A stretch of DNA of 64,000 bases from Geosiphon pyriformis (GCA_016748015.1 JAAOMT010000665.1:245139-309138); one strand, 5' to 3'. Shown: positions 1 through 12,829, numbered from the stretch's first letter. The notes: a model not told the origin generated them from the letters alone. Translations and numbers: made by a program.

Positions 1-217
1 GGATATCTGTCCGTTTATGAACCTTCTCAATAAACTCCCAAAGAGTTTATCAAATCACTAAAAATATATACAACCTGTACTCTCTTCCCAAACCTATGAA
101 TTTACTCCCTGTTTACCCCGGCTAACAAACCCACTGGTTAGGAAGTATTGGTGTAATTGTAAAACTCTTCCTCCTTCCAAATTTGCAATTTTAGTTAGTC
201 AGTCTTTCGCAACACAG

Positions 218-248
218 ACCTACCTACCTACTTACCTAACTACCTACC
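218..248. repeat. CCTA-type microsatellite
   Basis: An imperfect tandem array of a CCTA tetranucleotide with a few substitutions, in the upstream region of the GATA-factor gene. Confidence 0.7.
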
Positions 249-551
249 AACCGACTATCCGTCTGTGGTTTTTTTATATTATCAGCTGAGAGTCTCTCAT
301 TATACAAACAGACTGTCACTCCACCACTGTTTAAACTAGTCAACCCGTTCACCTGGTCCCTCCTTTCCTCTTTTCCTTTTTCTTGTCCTACGGTTCTCTT
401 TTCTACACTTTTCCCTTCACTGTTCTCACTTGGGTTCCCTTTCGCCCGTAACGTCCGTCCGTTCATAAGTCTGTTTCACTTTTTGTAAGTCTCAACGTGT
501 CTTGAAGTGGGTAGAAGAAGAAACGTGTTGGTATGAATACTACTCTTCGCT

Positions 552-599
552 CATACATACAAACATATATACATACATACATACATACACACACACACT
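552..599. repeat. ATAC/AC microsatellite
   Basis: Imperfect ATAC tetranucleotide repeats run into an AC dinucleotide run, upstream of the GATA-factor gene. Confidence 0.7.
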
Positions 600-1223
600 T
601 GGTGGAATACTGCTTTTTTTTAATCATTTCTTGACTTTGAACGAAAAACTTTTAACCACCCCAAAAATTTTCTTTGGTTTTTAGTCGGTCTATTTATTTC
701 CCAAGATCTTGTCACCTCCCATACCGAGCGTGTCAAAGAGTTCTGCTCTTTAAATAATACCTACCTTATTTATCTCACTGCTCCAACCAAAAAAATTAAA
801 CTTTTGAACCCAACCCAAAAAAAAATATACCAAAAAAAAAAACAACAAAAAAAAAACAAAAACAACAACTGTGAAGATACACCACAAACTTCCCACCAAC
901 TTCAACAAAAATAACAGGTTTGTCATTCCCAAAATTTGTTGTTGTTCTATTTGTTTTGTCCAAAACCTTTTTTGTTTTTTCCATCTTATTTATTCCGATA
1001 CTTTTTTGGGAATCCATGAGCTCAACCTGACAAAACTCGCTATCTAATATTCGCCTTATCCATCATAATTGAAATATTGAAACAATTGTTGAAAGTCTCC
1101 AACAAAAAAACATTTCAACTTATTCTCACCTCCTCTCCCTCTGCTCTTTTTCCTTTGTTCTCCCCCCTCCTCCCCTCAACTCACCTTTCTCTTCTAGTCA
1201 CCTACTCTCTGATATTAACAAAA

Positions 1224-1751
1224 ATGGCTCCAACAAAACTCAAATTCAAAGGAAACAAAGCCTTCTCAATGTTATCAACTATTGAGAGTGAGGCAGATTT
1301 GTCGAAAACCTGGCGCCTAATGACAAAGGTCAAGGATGCTCTTGAATATGGCAAACGTTTAGAAAATTTATCATGGAGGCTTTGGTTCATGCATCACCAA
1401 ATGGTTCACGACCACAAGACTCAATCAAAATTTAAAAAATTGTCAATCTCCACCACTCGAAAATTGGAAACAGAAAAGGCCACAGAATTAAGTAAACTAG
1501 CCGCTCCAACTTATCGTCCAAGAGGTCTCGAGTCCCCCGACAAAAAAGGAAAAAAGAAATCAAACAACAAAAAGCAATCACTCATCACTACCACAAAAAA
1601 AGGTGGCAATAATCAAAAAAATGCCTCAAAAAATAACATGCTTCTAACAAACTCGGTCGCATTATCCCCAACCTCGGCGTCTTCAAATCATGATAAAAAA
1701 CTAAATCCTCTTAATGTAGAATATAATAATAATGATGAGGATGATGATGAC

Positions 1752-1784
<33 letters not shown>

Positions 1785-3769
1785 CTACAGGATGAAGCAC
1801 CCATCACCTCCGAGTCAACTACCAACAGTAATAATAATCACCAGGATATAATCCTAGACACCACATCAATCAATGGAGATCTCATCACATCCGTTAATAT
1901 CGATGATGATGACATTAATGATGCCACTTTCAGCGTTCGTGACGCCATCTCTGTACCGGAAGGAAACGATATGACGCTCGATGGTAACGTTTCTCCCTTG
2001 AATAGCCCTACCCTCTCGATCGATGAAGAAAATAATGAACTCACCGCCGCCGTTCTCTCGCAACTTGCCGCCAACGATGATTCCAATCTAGCTACCAATA
2101 ACGCGATGCAAGAGCTCTTTAATGAGATGAATGGGATTTCCCACCAGGAATTCGTATTACATCAATATACAAATGATCAAGACCCATATCAGGTTGTAAG
2201 ATTACCCGGACCATTTGTTGGTTTTGATGCCGCCGCTTTTTTACATCCCGACCGTGCTCCTGTCATGGAACTGGACATCGCGGCCATGTTTAGAATGAGA
2301 GAATTTTATCCTTCTTCACCTGATACATCGGAACCAACTTCTCCAACAGAGATGGACTGGTTCAATAATAATAATTCAATGCTTTCGACAGACGCGGTCA
2401 ATCAACAATCTTCAGCTGGTATCCAATCGAATTTGTCATATCAATTAAATTCTCAAATAAATGATCAACTCGTAGCAGCATCGGCTTCCGGTATACACAA
2501 TGCCGTATATGTTCCTCGGAGCTCATCGGCAAATAGCAATCTGAACAATAGTTTAATATTAAACCCCACCCTCAATGGATCCAACGTCAACGATCTTTCC
2601 GGTAACACTTTAATAGGAAGTATGTCGGGAAACAACATTGTATATGTTGGTCATCAATATTCGACAGATCCTTCATCCGTCAACGCGACATGTTCAACCA
2701 ACCTCCCTCAACCTGGCAACAATTTATCCTCGACAACCTCCTCCACCTCCTCCACCTCCTCACATCGTCAGTCATCAATCACACCGGAAGGTCGACCAAA
2801 AAAGTCTCATTCGAACGGTGAACAACAATGTTTCAATTGTGGCGTCACATCTACACCTCTATGGAGGCGGTCTGCTAACGATGAACTATTGTGTAATGCT
2901 TGTGGTTTATAGTGAGTAACATTTTTTTTAAAAATTTTTACACGGTCAGATATGGTTTATTCCTTGTTGATCTATAAAAGGATTCAAATTTGTCTAAAAC
3001 AAAAAAAAACTTGATTTTTCAACGTAATTCTCTCTACCCACCAATCAATAGCTTAAAACTTCACAAGATGGCTCGTCCAAAAACCATGAAGCCACATATT
3101 GTACGTAAAGATGCACGCGATGATGAGACCGCACAACCTGTCTGCTCAAATTGCGGCACGATGACCACACCTTTATGGCGTCGAGATGAAGAAGGGCAAA
3201 CCCTTTGCAATGCATGCGGATTATAGTATGTTGGAAATTTTTTGTGAAATCCGCACCCATCATATGAAGTATTGAAATATGGAATAGACGAGTCACATAT
3301 AACCCGTCTTTCTCTTGTCATTCTCCATCATAGCTTCAAGCTGCATCACGAAAAACGACCATTATCAATGAAGACGGATGTGATCAAAAAGCGTCAACGA
3401 TACGAAAATGGACAGAATCCAAGTCGTCGATCAAGTAAAAAGCAACGATCAATCGATGAGGGTGCCCCAGATTCTCAACAGCCACAACCGATACAAACAC
3501 ATCAACAACAACAACAACAACAACAACAACAAGTATACGGCCCTATTAGTGTATCACCCACAACCTCTACTAATTCCATGACGATTCCAACGGGTAATAC
3601 CAGCCCAATTAGTGCACATTCAACTCCCTCGTTGAATATGCCAGCTTCGCTTGGGCCCATTAGTCTAGTGGATCAGGAAATAAATTCTCCTATAGCGTTG
3701 GGACCAACATCCTCGTCAATGACTGCACCTGCCCCAAACAGGTCTTTGCATGGTAGTTTTCTCGAATAA
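1224..3769 (+). CDS. AreA/Nit2-like GATA transcription factor with two zinc fingers
   Basis: Exons 1224-2911, 3052-3225 and 3334-3769 give 765 aa; all phases close. The start is the first ATG of the open frame. Residues about 27-61 match the N-terminal conserved block of AreA/Nit2/Gat1 nitrogen regulators (DUF1752 type, with KTWR, KVKDAL and LENLSWRLW). The middle is low-complexity, rich in Asn, Ser and Asp. Two GATA fingers of the form C-X2-C-X17-C-X2-C lie at residues about 536-562 and 594-620, each with TPLWRR and CNACGL. Basic tails follow ([10 protein letters not shown] and [11 protein letters not shown]), then a poly-Gln tract in exon 3. Both fingers are cut by an intron at the same codon position. 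AreA-type proteins usually have one finger and siderophore repressors have two but lack this N-terminus, so the target pathway (nitrogen or iron) is uncertain. It is likely a nuclear DNA-binding regulator of WGATAR sites. Confidence 0.9.
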
Positions 3770-5390
3770 TTTGGGAAATTTTTGCCGGCTTTTTTTAAAC
3801 CATTTTCTGTTTTTTTTTTTTTTTGTTTTTTTTTTCGGACTTTATGGTGCAAATTAAAAAAGTGCACATAATTTGCCATTTGAATTTTAAACTTATCAGA
3901 TCTATCTTCGCACCTTGTTTTTGACCAATCATAGTTTTTCATCACTTGCATCTCCCCTTTCCCAAAATTTGTATTATATACTTAATAAGGGTTGATTACT
4001 TCTTTGGAGTCTCTTGGATTTCCTCTGGGTTAAACGCGGTCCCCCACGTTTCACTTTTTTTAGAGTTTTTTGTTTTCCCTACAGTTTCATCTTTTTGACT
4101 CCCGATTAGTTAAAATTGAAGTGCGCAAAAAAAAAAGATCAACAACATCTTTCTGATCATTTTTCAAACAAAAACTCGGACATTTTTTTTAAAAAATTGT
4201 TTTTTTTCCCAATCTCTGATACGATAAAAAATTTCCAACAAAGTACTCTCCTGTGGTTTAGGGCCGCTGTTGAATGTATTACCAGCTTTCCCTTTACCCC
4301 TTTTTGCACACTTTATTAAAAAATTTTCTCTAAAAAATCCTTCACATCACATCACATCACATCCCACTCCTGAATCTCTTGCGATATTTGAAACCATTAT
4401 TTCTTACGTTTTGTTTACATCTCTACGTACATACATATACACACCAAACTCGCGCTCAGGAAAGGCCACCACTCACTGCAAAGTGTTGATCCGGATCCAA
4501 TTTGAGCATTCGTGATCATTAGAGCCCTTTTTTCCAAAAACCAAACTTCATCCTAAATTTCTATAATTGAAAATACTTTCAAGATAAATTATCTCCGTAA
4601 ATCTGAAAACTATAACGAAACCCCTCATCACGAAATCTAAAGCCAAATATGCTTTCTCTCTTTATCAAATACCAAGATTTGGCCTTATTTCTCACAAAAA
4701 TCTCTCCTTTTTTTTTTTGACCAAATAACCATATGCCCTTTCTATCCGTTTTCAGAGACATACAAAACACAAGAAAAATACACCTAATTCTGTTGTATAT
4801 GTAAATATTTGAACGAAACTTAGTAATAAACGTCGAGTCATTATTTTGGTCAACTGGTGAAGATGAGGATGGTTAATCGATTGATTGATGTCAAGAGTTT
4901 AATATTTAAAATAGAATTTATTCAACTTACCCTGGCTCTTTTTTGAAATTTTAATAATATAGCAGAGTGAATCTTTTTAACAATTATAAATGAAGAATAT
5001 TGACGTTAGTGTGGATATTTCAGAAAATATATATTTCGATTTATAAGTCGTATAATTCGTGGTTTCCATTCAGAAATTTAATATGGCCTCTTGGTTTTTC
5101 TCGTCAACACAGCTCAAGCGCAAAAGGATAAAGTACCATTATGATCACATGATCAGTGGCCTTGATCCTTCATTGCGGCCGTTCAAAGAACAAGGATGAT
5201 ACCTTTTACTCATCAAAAGGGAAAGAACTAAAATCATAAATTAATTAAACGGGATTAGCAAAGAAAATAATAAATTTACCTGTATTTTTCAGACCTAGAA
5301 ATTTTGCTGCGACAAAACCTTAGCTTCGAAACACCGGAACAATTGGAGAGTTTCTTTCAAGGGTAAACTTGAGTAAATTTGCAAATGTTC
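3770..5390. other. Intergenic region between convergent genes
   Basis: This holds the likely 3' untranslated regions of the GATA factor and of the minus-strand gene ending at 5391. It has T-rich and A-rich runs and short ORFs without motifs. I see no gene in it. Confidence 0.5.
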
Positions 5391-6249
5391 TTAAAACCGT
5401 AATGGCAAAACAGGCCAATATACAACTTCGTCGTCTTCATCTTCCTCACACGAATCAAGATTTTTGTTATTTTCTTTGGGATCCCCATCAAAATATTGAA
5501 TCGATGGTTTGATTTTATTGGCCTCACTATTTTTTTTAAAACTTTGTCGAAACATGGCATTAACGGCCGCCTCTAAATGGATTATATTCCGAGATCCAGA
5601 TTCACCGTACATTTCTTTCATTTGAATCATTGTCTGAGATCTGGGTGCAACGTGTTCCGGTGAAGGTTCGTACACTTCCTGGTAGTCAAGTGGAAATGTG
5701 GATGAAGTGATTTGATTCTTTTCAGAAATCTGTGCGGCTGCCAAGGCGGCCTTTTCGCCTTTGCAAAAAAGCAATTATTATATAAACGGGTTAATTAGAC
5801 AATTGATCGATTAAAATCATATCCGGCGCACACTAACGTTCTAGTTTTCGAATTTCTGAAAATCGAAACATTGCTATAGTCTCTTCGTTCAGCACAAACT
5901 CCAAGTTTTCACTGTCCCCTTCTTCTCCTTGCGCCACCTCTTCGTTCTCACAAGCAATGTTTCCTTCTTTATAGAAGGTACTATAGCTTCCCCTGCCGCC
6001 ATAACCCTCTTTCCACTCTTTTCCAGTTTCCACTTTCAAGCCCGGCACGGACCATAAGGACTGAGGGTTTGGGTCTAACGCCTGAAGAAAAAACTGACGA
6101 TGTGGAGAAAAGTGGGTGGTGTGAAAGTTGCGAAAGCGAAGATATTTTTGCGGTTTTGAATACAGAGACTCTGCGTCAAAATCTGGTGAGAGTGCTGGTA
6201 TTTGAGGAGGAGTATAAGGGTAGCCGTTGTAGGCGTTTGAATTATACAT
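5391..6249 (-). CDS. Unrecognised 259-aa protein
   Basis: Two exons, 6249-5838 and 5758-5391, joined by an intron with a GTTAGT donor and AAAG acceptor. The phases close to give 259 aa. The start is the first ATG (MYNSNAYNGYPYTPP). The N-terminus is rich in Tyr, Pro and Asn. The centre is acidic and leads into a short Glu/Lys/Ala-rich segment that could be helical across the splice junction. The C-terminus has an acidic patch (CEEDEDDE) and ends in YWPVLPLRF. There is no signal peptide or membrane segment. I do not recognise the family. It is divergent from the palmitoyltransferase gene at 6517, with 267 bp between the two starts, so the two may share a promoter region. Confidence 0.7.
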
Positions 6250-6516
6250 TATCTAGTTCAAATTTTGACTAAAAACGCTTCGACCCAGAGATCAGAAATA
6301 CAAAAAACTACTTTGAAAATTTTTTGTATCACAAGTTGACACAACTATATCACAGTCTCAGATCAATTAATCAATGATTTGCGCTTGATTTATCCTTCGT
6401 TTGGCGTTCGTATTGTAAAACTCAGGTTTGTCATCCTCTTTGAAAAACTGTTCGCAGTTCACCCTTCTTCCTTACTATATTTGTAGACTCTCTCAATTAT
6501 TCCTGCCTTTTTCCAC

Positions 6517-8132
6517 ATGGTGTACAGTGAAACTCGTCAAAAGCTTTTTGTAGCTGCCGACAAGGCGGCCAGTACCCTTATACGAACCATTGGCCCTGTC
6601 TTCATTGTATTGGCAGTTACCTTGATCGGGCTCGCCGTTCTTGTCTATTTTTCCGTGGTTTTTCCTTTTTTCTATACTTGGGACGATGATTATATCTGGA
6701 CTAAGTTTTCATATTGCTTAGGTCTAGCCTTTAGCGTGTACATAGTGGTGTGTATTGCCTTCCACTATTACATGGCTGTGAGAACAAAACCTGGTGGTGT
6801 ATTGAATGGGGGCACCACTTCGTCGGTGAGTTGTGAAGGTTAGATGGATACTTTCGATTAGTTTTTGCATTTTCAAGCTTTGTATTACATTCACCTATTT
6901 TTCCTATAATGCTAGGACCCCAATGATGACCCATCAATACAAGATTTGTTCTTGGAATTAGAGGAATATCAAGAGTTTCCCAAGACTTGCAAAAAATGTA
7001 TGCCAATTTTGTTCAAAATTTATATTTATTGTATACTAAAATACATTCTTAAATCTTGTATGTCCCCTGATCCTAAAATCAGGCCATTTACCAAAACCAG
7101 AACGGGCACACCATTGCTCCGTTTGCAAGAGATGTGTCTTGCGCTTTGATCATCATTGTCCATGGGTAGCTAATTGTGTCGGTTATTTTAATCATCGCTA
7201 CTTTGTACTGTTCATGTCCTATTTGGTTTTTGGATGCTTTTACTTTGCTGCTATCGCTTGGCAACCCTTTTTGCAGAGTATCGATATAGATAATGACGTA
7301 AGTTTTTTTCCTACTTTATGGGAACAATAGAGTAACGACTGAATCTAATTTTACACTCATATGATGTTTTAAAAACTAGTGGCGATGGTGGATGCCAAGA
7401 CCATATGTGGCATTGTCGTATCTTCTAGCAGTTGCTATAGGGCTATCGCTAGGTAGTGGCTTTTTTGCATTATAACTTATCCAGTTCAGTTTTTACTATA
7501 TATATATTCTAGCTCATAATCAATCCTTCTCACGTTAGGTGGCATGTGCTTTTGGCATTATTATTTGGTAAGCTGCTCCAAGATTTCTTGATTTTTTATC
7601 TATTCATCATCATCATCATCATCTAATATACATAGTCATCGCTTTTTATAGATACTTACGGCCCAGACAACAGTAGAATTTTATAATAATAATTTCGCAA
7701 AGAATTCAGCCCTACAAAAAGGAGAGGTGACTATCATTGCACTCTCGTTTCATTCATAGACTGCTCTTCATTTAAACGCCATAATTTATTACACATAGAT
7801 TTTTGTTAACCCTTATAACCTTGGAGCATGGACAAATTTAAGGCAATTTTTCAATGTTGGCAGAAACTAGTAAGTAAAATATTGATTTTGTTGATTATTT
7901 AAATTTTAATATTTTAACTGAAAAATTTTAAATTTCTTTATTTAGCAAATAGTAAGTGAATGAGTGGTAAATCGATTGATTTCTGGAATATTTTTACCTA
8001 TTTCATATCATTTATAGTCCAATTTACACAATTTTCCTACCTATTCCGATACCCCCCACGGGCAATGGAAAAGTTTGGGAGAAGAACATGGAGCATTATA
8101 CATCAGTAAATACAGTATATTCCGAAGAATAA
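6517..8132 (+). CDS. DHHC palmitoyltransferase, ZDHHC16-like
   Basis: Eight exons: 6517-6825, 6916-6997, 7083-7297, 7380-7452, 7539-7567, 7652-7726, 7799-7869 and 8018-8132. They give 322 aa and all phases close. Two hydrophobic helices lie within the first 100 residues. A cysteine-rich DHHC domain follows ([15 protein letters not shown], then [20 protein letters not shown]), then two more helices. The TTxE motif reads TTVE, and an NPYNLG...NLRQFF stretch sits behind it. Enzymes of this family move palmitate from their own DHHC cysteine to cysteines of target proteins on Golgi or ER membranes. The C-terminal PTGNGKVWE block resembles the tail of animal ZDHHC16, which argues for that subfamily. 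All DHHC residues are present. Exon 5 is only 29 nt long. Confidence 0.9.
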
Positions 8133-8573
8133 AGTGGATTCCTTTTGATATCAACCTTTAAGTTTGTCAGGGTCTGAAATAATTCCCTTTAGTGAGAGAC
8201 TAATAATTGGTAAGTAATAAGTTGTATTTGTACATATATATATATATATTAGACTTTGCACTTAGAAAATTGTGGTTCTGACACGATGAATTTCCAAATT
8301 CACCTTTATAATTCTTTCTGAGGTTATTTCACTAATATCGATAATCCATAGTTTAAATTTGAGCACCTGTAAAAATTCAAATCTATTGAATTTTTACAGG
8401 AAGTTCAAAATTGTGCGACTTCTCTCAACTAGTGTAAGATTTCCAATATTTCAAGTGCACAGTACATATATCTTCTGTAATAAAACCAATTACTGGAAAC
8501 GACTTCTGAGTTTGGAAACATAAATGAGTGCCTTGAAATACCACTCTAAGTGCGTTTTTGCGTTACTGGATGG
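8133..8573. other. Intergenic region
   Basis: AT-rich spacer between two convergent genes, with a short TA repeat near 8237. I see no gene. Confidence 0.5.
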
Positions 8574-9045
8574 TCAACATTGTGTTGGGATGGCTTTAAT
8601 GGAATCTCCACAAGTGTCACCACTCCCCAGTTGAATAACCGGAGGCAATTCAAATTCAACCTCGGGTGTTTTTTTAGGTTGATATGTGGCACGTACGTAA
8701 GCGCCGTAAGACTCTGGTGTAAAATTATGTTCAAGAATGAAGAGGGCTTGTGATGGAGAGAGTGAATCAACTTCGGTTTTAGTGTACTCAAGTTCATATA
8801 GTTTTTGACGCGAAGTAGAGGTTATCTTTATATTAAGGATAGACAAGTACAATTTGTGCCATTAATTGAATGTAGATAAGTGGCTAAAAGTCAACCCAAC
8901 AAACCATGAAAGGAATAGAAGCAGAAGGCGACGAAGAAGTTGGGAAATTGGTATTAGATGCAAGAGTCGTAAAATGCGTGATGGTGAGTTTTCGGTGTTG
9001 TGAGATCCCTCGAACGGGTTTTACTTTTAGAGAGCGTAAATACAT
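8574..9045 (-). CDS. Unrecognised 130-aa protein
   Basis: Two exons, 9045-8905 and 8825-8574. The intron has a GTTTGT donor and AAG acceptor, keeps phase 0, and closes to 130 aa. The frame is also open upstream of the chosen ATG. The first 45 residues are basic and rich in Ser and Thr with few acidic residues, which would suit a mitochondrial targeting sequence; that is an inference. The second exon reads ITSTSRQKLYELEYTK and ends GDTCGDSIKAIPTQC. I do not recognise the family. It is divergent from KAR5, with 432 bp between the starts. Confidence 0.55.
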
Positions 9046-9477
9046 TTGAGGTGATTTATAAGATAAAGCTGAGATTCCGGCAGGTCCTAATATCAAAGGT
9101 GGATGGAGTTAAAAATAGTGTTAATTAGTAACGAATTTGTGAGAGTTTGATATTTATTTAATTAGAATTTTTGACATAATCACAACATTATTAGTAAAAA
9201 TGACGTATTATCAATTGGTATTTTTATTTCATACAGTTGCACATTTTAAAGGCCCAATTTAGAATTTACACCCCGATTGGTTTTTGAATTTGAAAGGTTA
9301 GTTAAATCCCAGCAGATTTCTCATTACCAAAAAAATTTAATCAAATCACCAAAAGACATCTTGTACGTAATTATGTGCTTTTAAACTTTGTGAAGTCTTC
9401 TAATTTGTAATTGCAAAAGTTTTTGCTTAATTATCATACTATATTTTTTAAAAAACTTGGAAGCTTAAACATAAAAA
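9046..9477. promoter_or_regulatory. Shared upstream region of divergent genes
   Basis: A 432-bp AT-rich stretch lies between the divergent starts of the 130-aa protein and KAR5, and presumably holds both promoters. I see no clear regulatory motif. Confidence 0.35.
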
Positions 9478-12400
9478 ATGATGCCATTTTTCATGCGATC
9501 TTTATTAATCTTGAGCACAATACTTACATTAGGGTTTGCTCAATTTTATAAACCCTCGTTCTGGTATTTTGGCAACAGTAAAAAAATCCAGCAACACGAA
9601 GGCAATTCCTTGTCGGGGGTTGATTCAGGTCCATTTTAGCTTTCTAAAATTAATATTCTCGGAATGACAATTTTGATCTTTCCCGTCAAATTGTAGAATG
9701 GGCCGAAAATTTGTTGAAGCTTTCAAGTGAGGAAAGTGTTATAGTGAAACATGGATTTGGTAAGTTATATATTAGCTCAATCAAGAGAATGATAGGACCA
9801 TTATGTATTTTGGTATAAAGATGTGAAACATTGGTTTCTGGCAAGTTTCCTTGATGCAGTACGAGCAAAGAAAGGAAAAGTGCTTCAAAAGAGCAGCGAA
9901 AGATTTAAGAAATGGATGTAGAGGTATTGAGATCCATGAAGAGAATAAAATTCAATGTAAGAAATATGACTTTTCTCTCTTTAATTCAATAAATTCACTT
10001 TGAAAAAAAGTGTTGCATTTTTAGATGCAGTTCGTTTGACGCAATGTGAAATTGCGACCGCTAATCTTGATGTCCCTATGGAATGTCAAGCAGAAAAGGA
10101 TGTGGGAAAATGCGTGGAGTCAGTTTCAATCTAATTTTCGTAAAAATGAAATCACTTGGCTGGATTAAATATTGACATTTCCAATTGTTTTGCAGAGCTT
10201 TAGCAAGAATACCACAATTGTGGACTTCATATTCTGGATATTTTCGACAAGTTTGTATGTATTTTTTGGATTACAAGGCTTATACATAGTATTTTTAAAT
10301 TATGCAAGTAAAAAAGTCTCAAGCAATTGGTAATTTGTAGTTAATATGTGCTTCGCCGTCAGATATTCACTTGAAAGAGGCAAGCTTTGCCTTAGTCAAG
10401 CTTCTTTTGTTTATAATTTTACTCGACCTTTCTCTTAACTAACTTTTAATCAGATTTATTGGAAGAGCTTCACAAGAATATCACGATAAACCAAGTGGCA
10501 AATTTTGAGATTCTTCGTATACAACAGCGAGAAATGATTGCGTGGCGCAAACAAGAAATGACCAAATTAGAAAACTTGGAGGATTTGCAAAAAGGAATTC
10601 TTGAGTCTGTGGGTCAAATTGAGGTATGCTCTTGAAAATGAGGTCAAAAATGGGAAATTTGAGTAATACTTTGAAAAATTAGAAAACCACTGGTATCGTC
10701 AACAATGTTATGACAAAACTCAAAAGCAATTTGGAAGATGCTCGAGAGATTGTCAATAGTGTGTTATCTAAGCAGTATGAAACAGCTGGTAAGTTGGATG
10801 ATGTTGCAAATTTCACGAACGGTGTCTTTAGTTCCATTCAAACAAACGTTTCCGGTATCTTTGAGGTAAATATAGTTTTCAATTCATTGTATTCAAGTGG
10901 CTTTTTTGTCACTGATTCCCAAGAACATGTTAAAATTCCGCAGATCATTGAAATAATCAAAGGTAGTCTTAAACATATGGCAACCAGCAGTCTAACTGTT
11001 CAGCATGTTCAAAAGACAACAGAACAAGGATTGATAGAAATCAAGGTACATAAATTTTATTTCTCAATTTTTCTTTTCATCAACAATTTCACGTGAGATT
11101 GTAAATAGGAAATGACCCAAGAGTCCGCCAATTATGCAACAAAAAATTTGGAGAATCTTTCAAATGTAATTATTAGGGTTTAATTTTTCATTTTATGATG
11201 AATCAAATTCATTTTGAGAATTTATTACACATATACTACCATGAGAAAGAAATTGAATGAAATTTTCACCACCAGCGTTCAATTTTCCAAGATGCTTCAA
11301 ACAATGACGGTAAGTACTGCTTCAATTGCTTTTAGAAAATTATGCTACAAATTTTTTAATATATATATATCTGGTTTCAGGAAACCACAAAAATAATTTT
11401 GGAAAACCATCTCGGGAAGCTTGAGGACTCTCTTCAGGTAAGGCTTGAATGCTCTCGTTTTTTTTTTGCGATAATCTTATCAAACGAAATAATTCATTTT
11501 ATGATTTTTTTTTACACTTTTCCAGAGTCTTGAAATACTTAATTCTATAGTAAACGATATCACAAATCTACAGGAAGAACTTCGTAATGATATCACCGAA
11601 AATAAAGTAATTAAGATTTTTTGAATTCTACAAGTGTTTGAATTCGCATTTCAAAGGACACATCTTTTTTATTGACACAAATTTTAGAAGGCACAAAAAG
11701 AATTAACCGCTGAATGGCTTGCCTCATTCGAGGAAACCAGAAAAAATTTACATGATTTATTGTATCTTTCTCGATCTGAAATCCGTTTATTGACTGACAC
11801 CACAATTGAGGCAAGAGAAAGTCATCAAGACATGATCAAACTTGTCCGGCCCTTGGTCACAATTGTTGACATTGCTAATTGGGGATACGGTATTTATCAT
11901 TCCAAGTACCCAAGTTTACTTATAAAAGGGAAAACTTAGCTTTTGGTTTTTAGGACAACTTATAAATTTTGGTGTACTCAACACCACGATAATGGTCATA
12001 ATAGCCGTATTGTCATTGCGTAAAATTATTCATTGGATTAAGCCTGATAGCTTTATGGTTTCAATTGGTAAAGTTCTGAGTATTAATAGTGTCATTTTGC
12101 GTCTTAAACTTTGAGTATTAAGATTCCAAGCTCTATTCATGTTTAGTGGATTTTTCCAATTTGCTGACTCTTCTCCTCTTCTGTCGACACTTTGGTTGGC
12201 AAAATTCCATACTAATCTGTTCCGCGGTATTTTTATTTCTTTTTGTATGTCAGAAATTTAATATAAAAACTGACAGAATTAATATTCATTTAGGTAACCG
12301 CAACGATTTTGGCTTTTTTGTTGGTTCGCTCATTATTAAAATTTAGGAAAGGCCCACTAAATATTAATTCTGAAAGCGTGGACTCATGGATTTATAAAGA

Positions 12401-12640
12401 TTTGCGACCAAGGTAAGAAGAAAATAGATTTTCATGAAACTAGAATATTTTTAATATATTTCTTCAAATTATAGTCAATTTCAGCAGACACATCGCCATG
12501 TCTTTAGTTCAAAAGCAAGGCGACCTAATCTTCCGGTGCCCACAAGGCGACAACTTGGAGATGCTTATTTTGCTCGAGCTATAATTCAGTTGCCAAACTC
12601 TGAAAAAGGACTCATTAAGAAATCAAGGAAATTTTGTTAA
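9478..12640 (+). CDS. KAR5: Nuclear fusion (karyogamy) protein, KAR5/Tht1/GEX1 family
   Basis: Seventeen exons give 622 aa and every phase closes: 9478-9628, 9697-9759, 9846-9956, 10025-10118, 10196-10254, 10454-10623, 10683-10865, 10944-11045, 11109-11165, 11250-11309, 11381-11437, 11526-11606, 11688-11889, 11954-12067, 12147-12226, 12294-12412 and 12475-12640. A signal peptide (MMPFFMRSLLILSTILTLG) leads into the cysteine-rich domain typical of the family: CFKRAAKDLRNGC, CEIATANLDVPMEC, then KCVEALARIPQLWTSYSGYF. A long helical, coiled-coil-like region follows. Membrane helices lie near residues 466-485 and 523-542, with a basic tail. Family members sit in the ER/nuclear envelope and are needed to fuse the two nuclei after mating. 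The gene is intact, which matters because mating has not been seen in arbuscular mycorrhizal fungi. Confidence 0.88.
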
Positions 12641-12829
12641 ATGTAATTAACTGTTCAAGAAGCAACCTTGCTAATTTATCAAGGACTTAATGTTTATTTT
12701 TGGTCATTGCTTGCTATATATAATATTTCATTTTGAACAGCAGTAAAATACAAAAATGAGTTGCTTTCTTGGTATATTTTGCTTGCAGTTCTTTTTTTAA
12801 AGGTTCCAACATTATCTTTTCAATTAAAT

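Larger units (their letters stand above)
1..1223. other. 5' flank of the GATA-factor gene
   Basis: No convincing gene is visible. The stretch is pyrimidine-rich, with CCTA-type and ATAC/AC-type microsatellites, runs of A and T, and only short ORFs without recognisable domains. The last 150 bases before position 1224 are a C/T-rich leader. The reading frame of the next gene stays open upstream to about 1077, but no ATG lies in that extension. The region probably holds the promoter and 5' leader of the GATA-factor gene. Confidence 0.5.

Noticed and set aside
8013-8160. Longer C-terminal frame for the palmitoyltransferase ([15 protein letters not shown]...)
   Set aside because: It does not fit the phase of exon 7, and the in-phase frame matches the ZDHHC16-type PTGNGKVWE ending.
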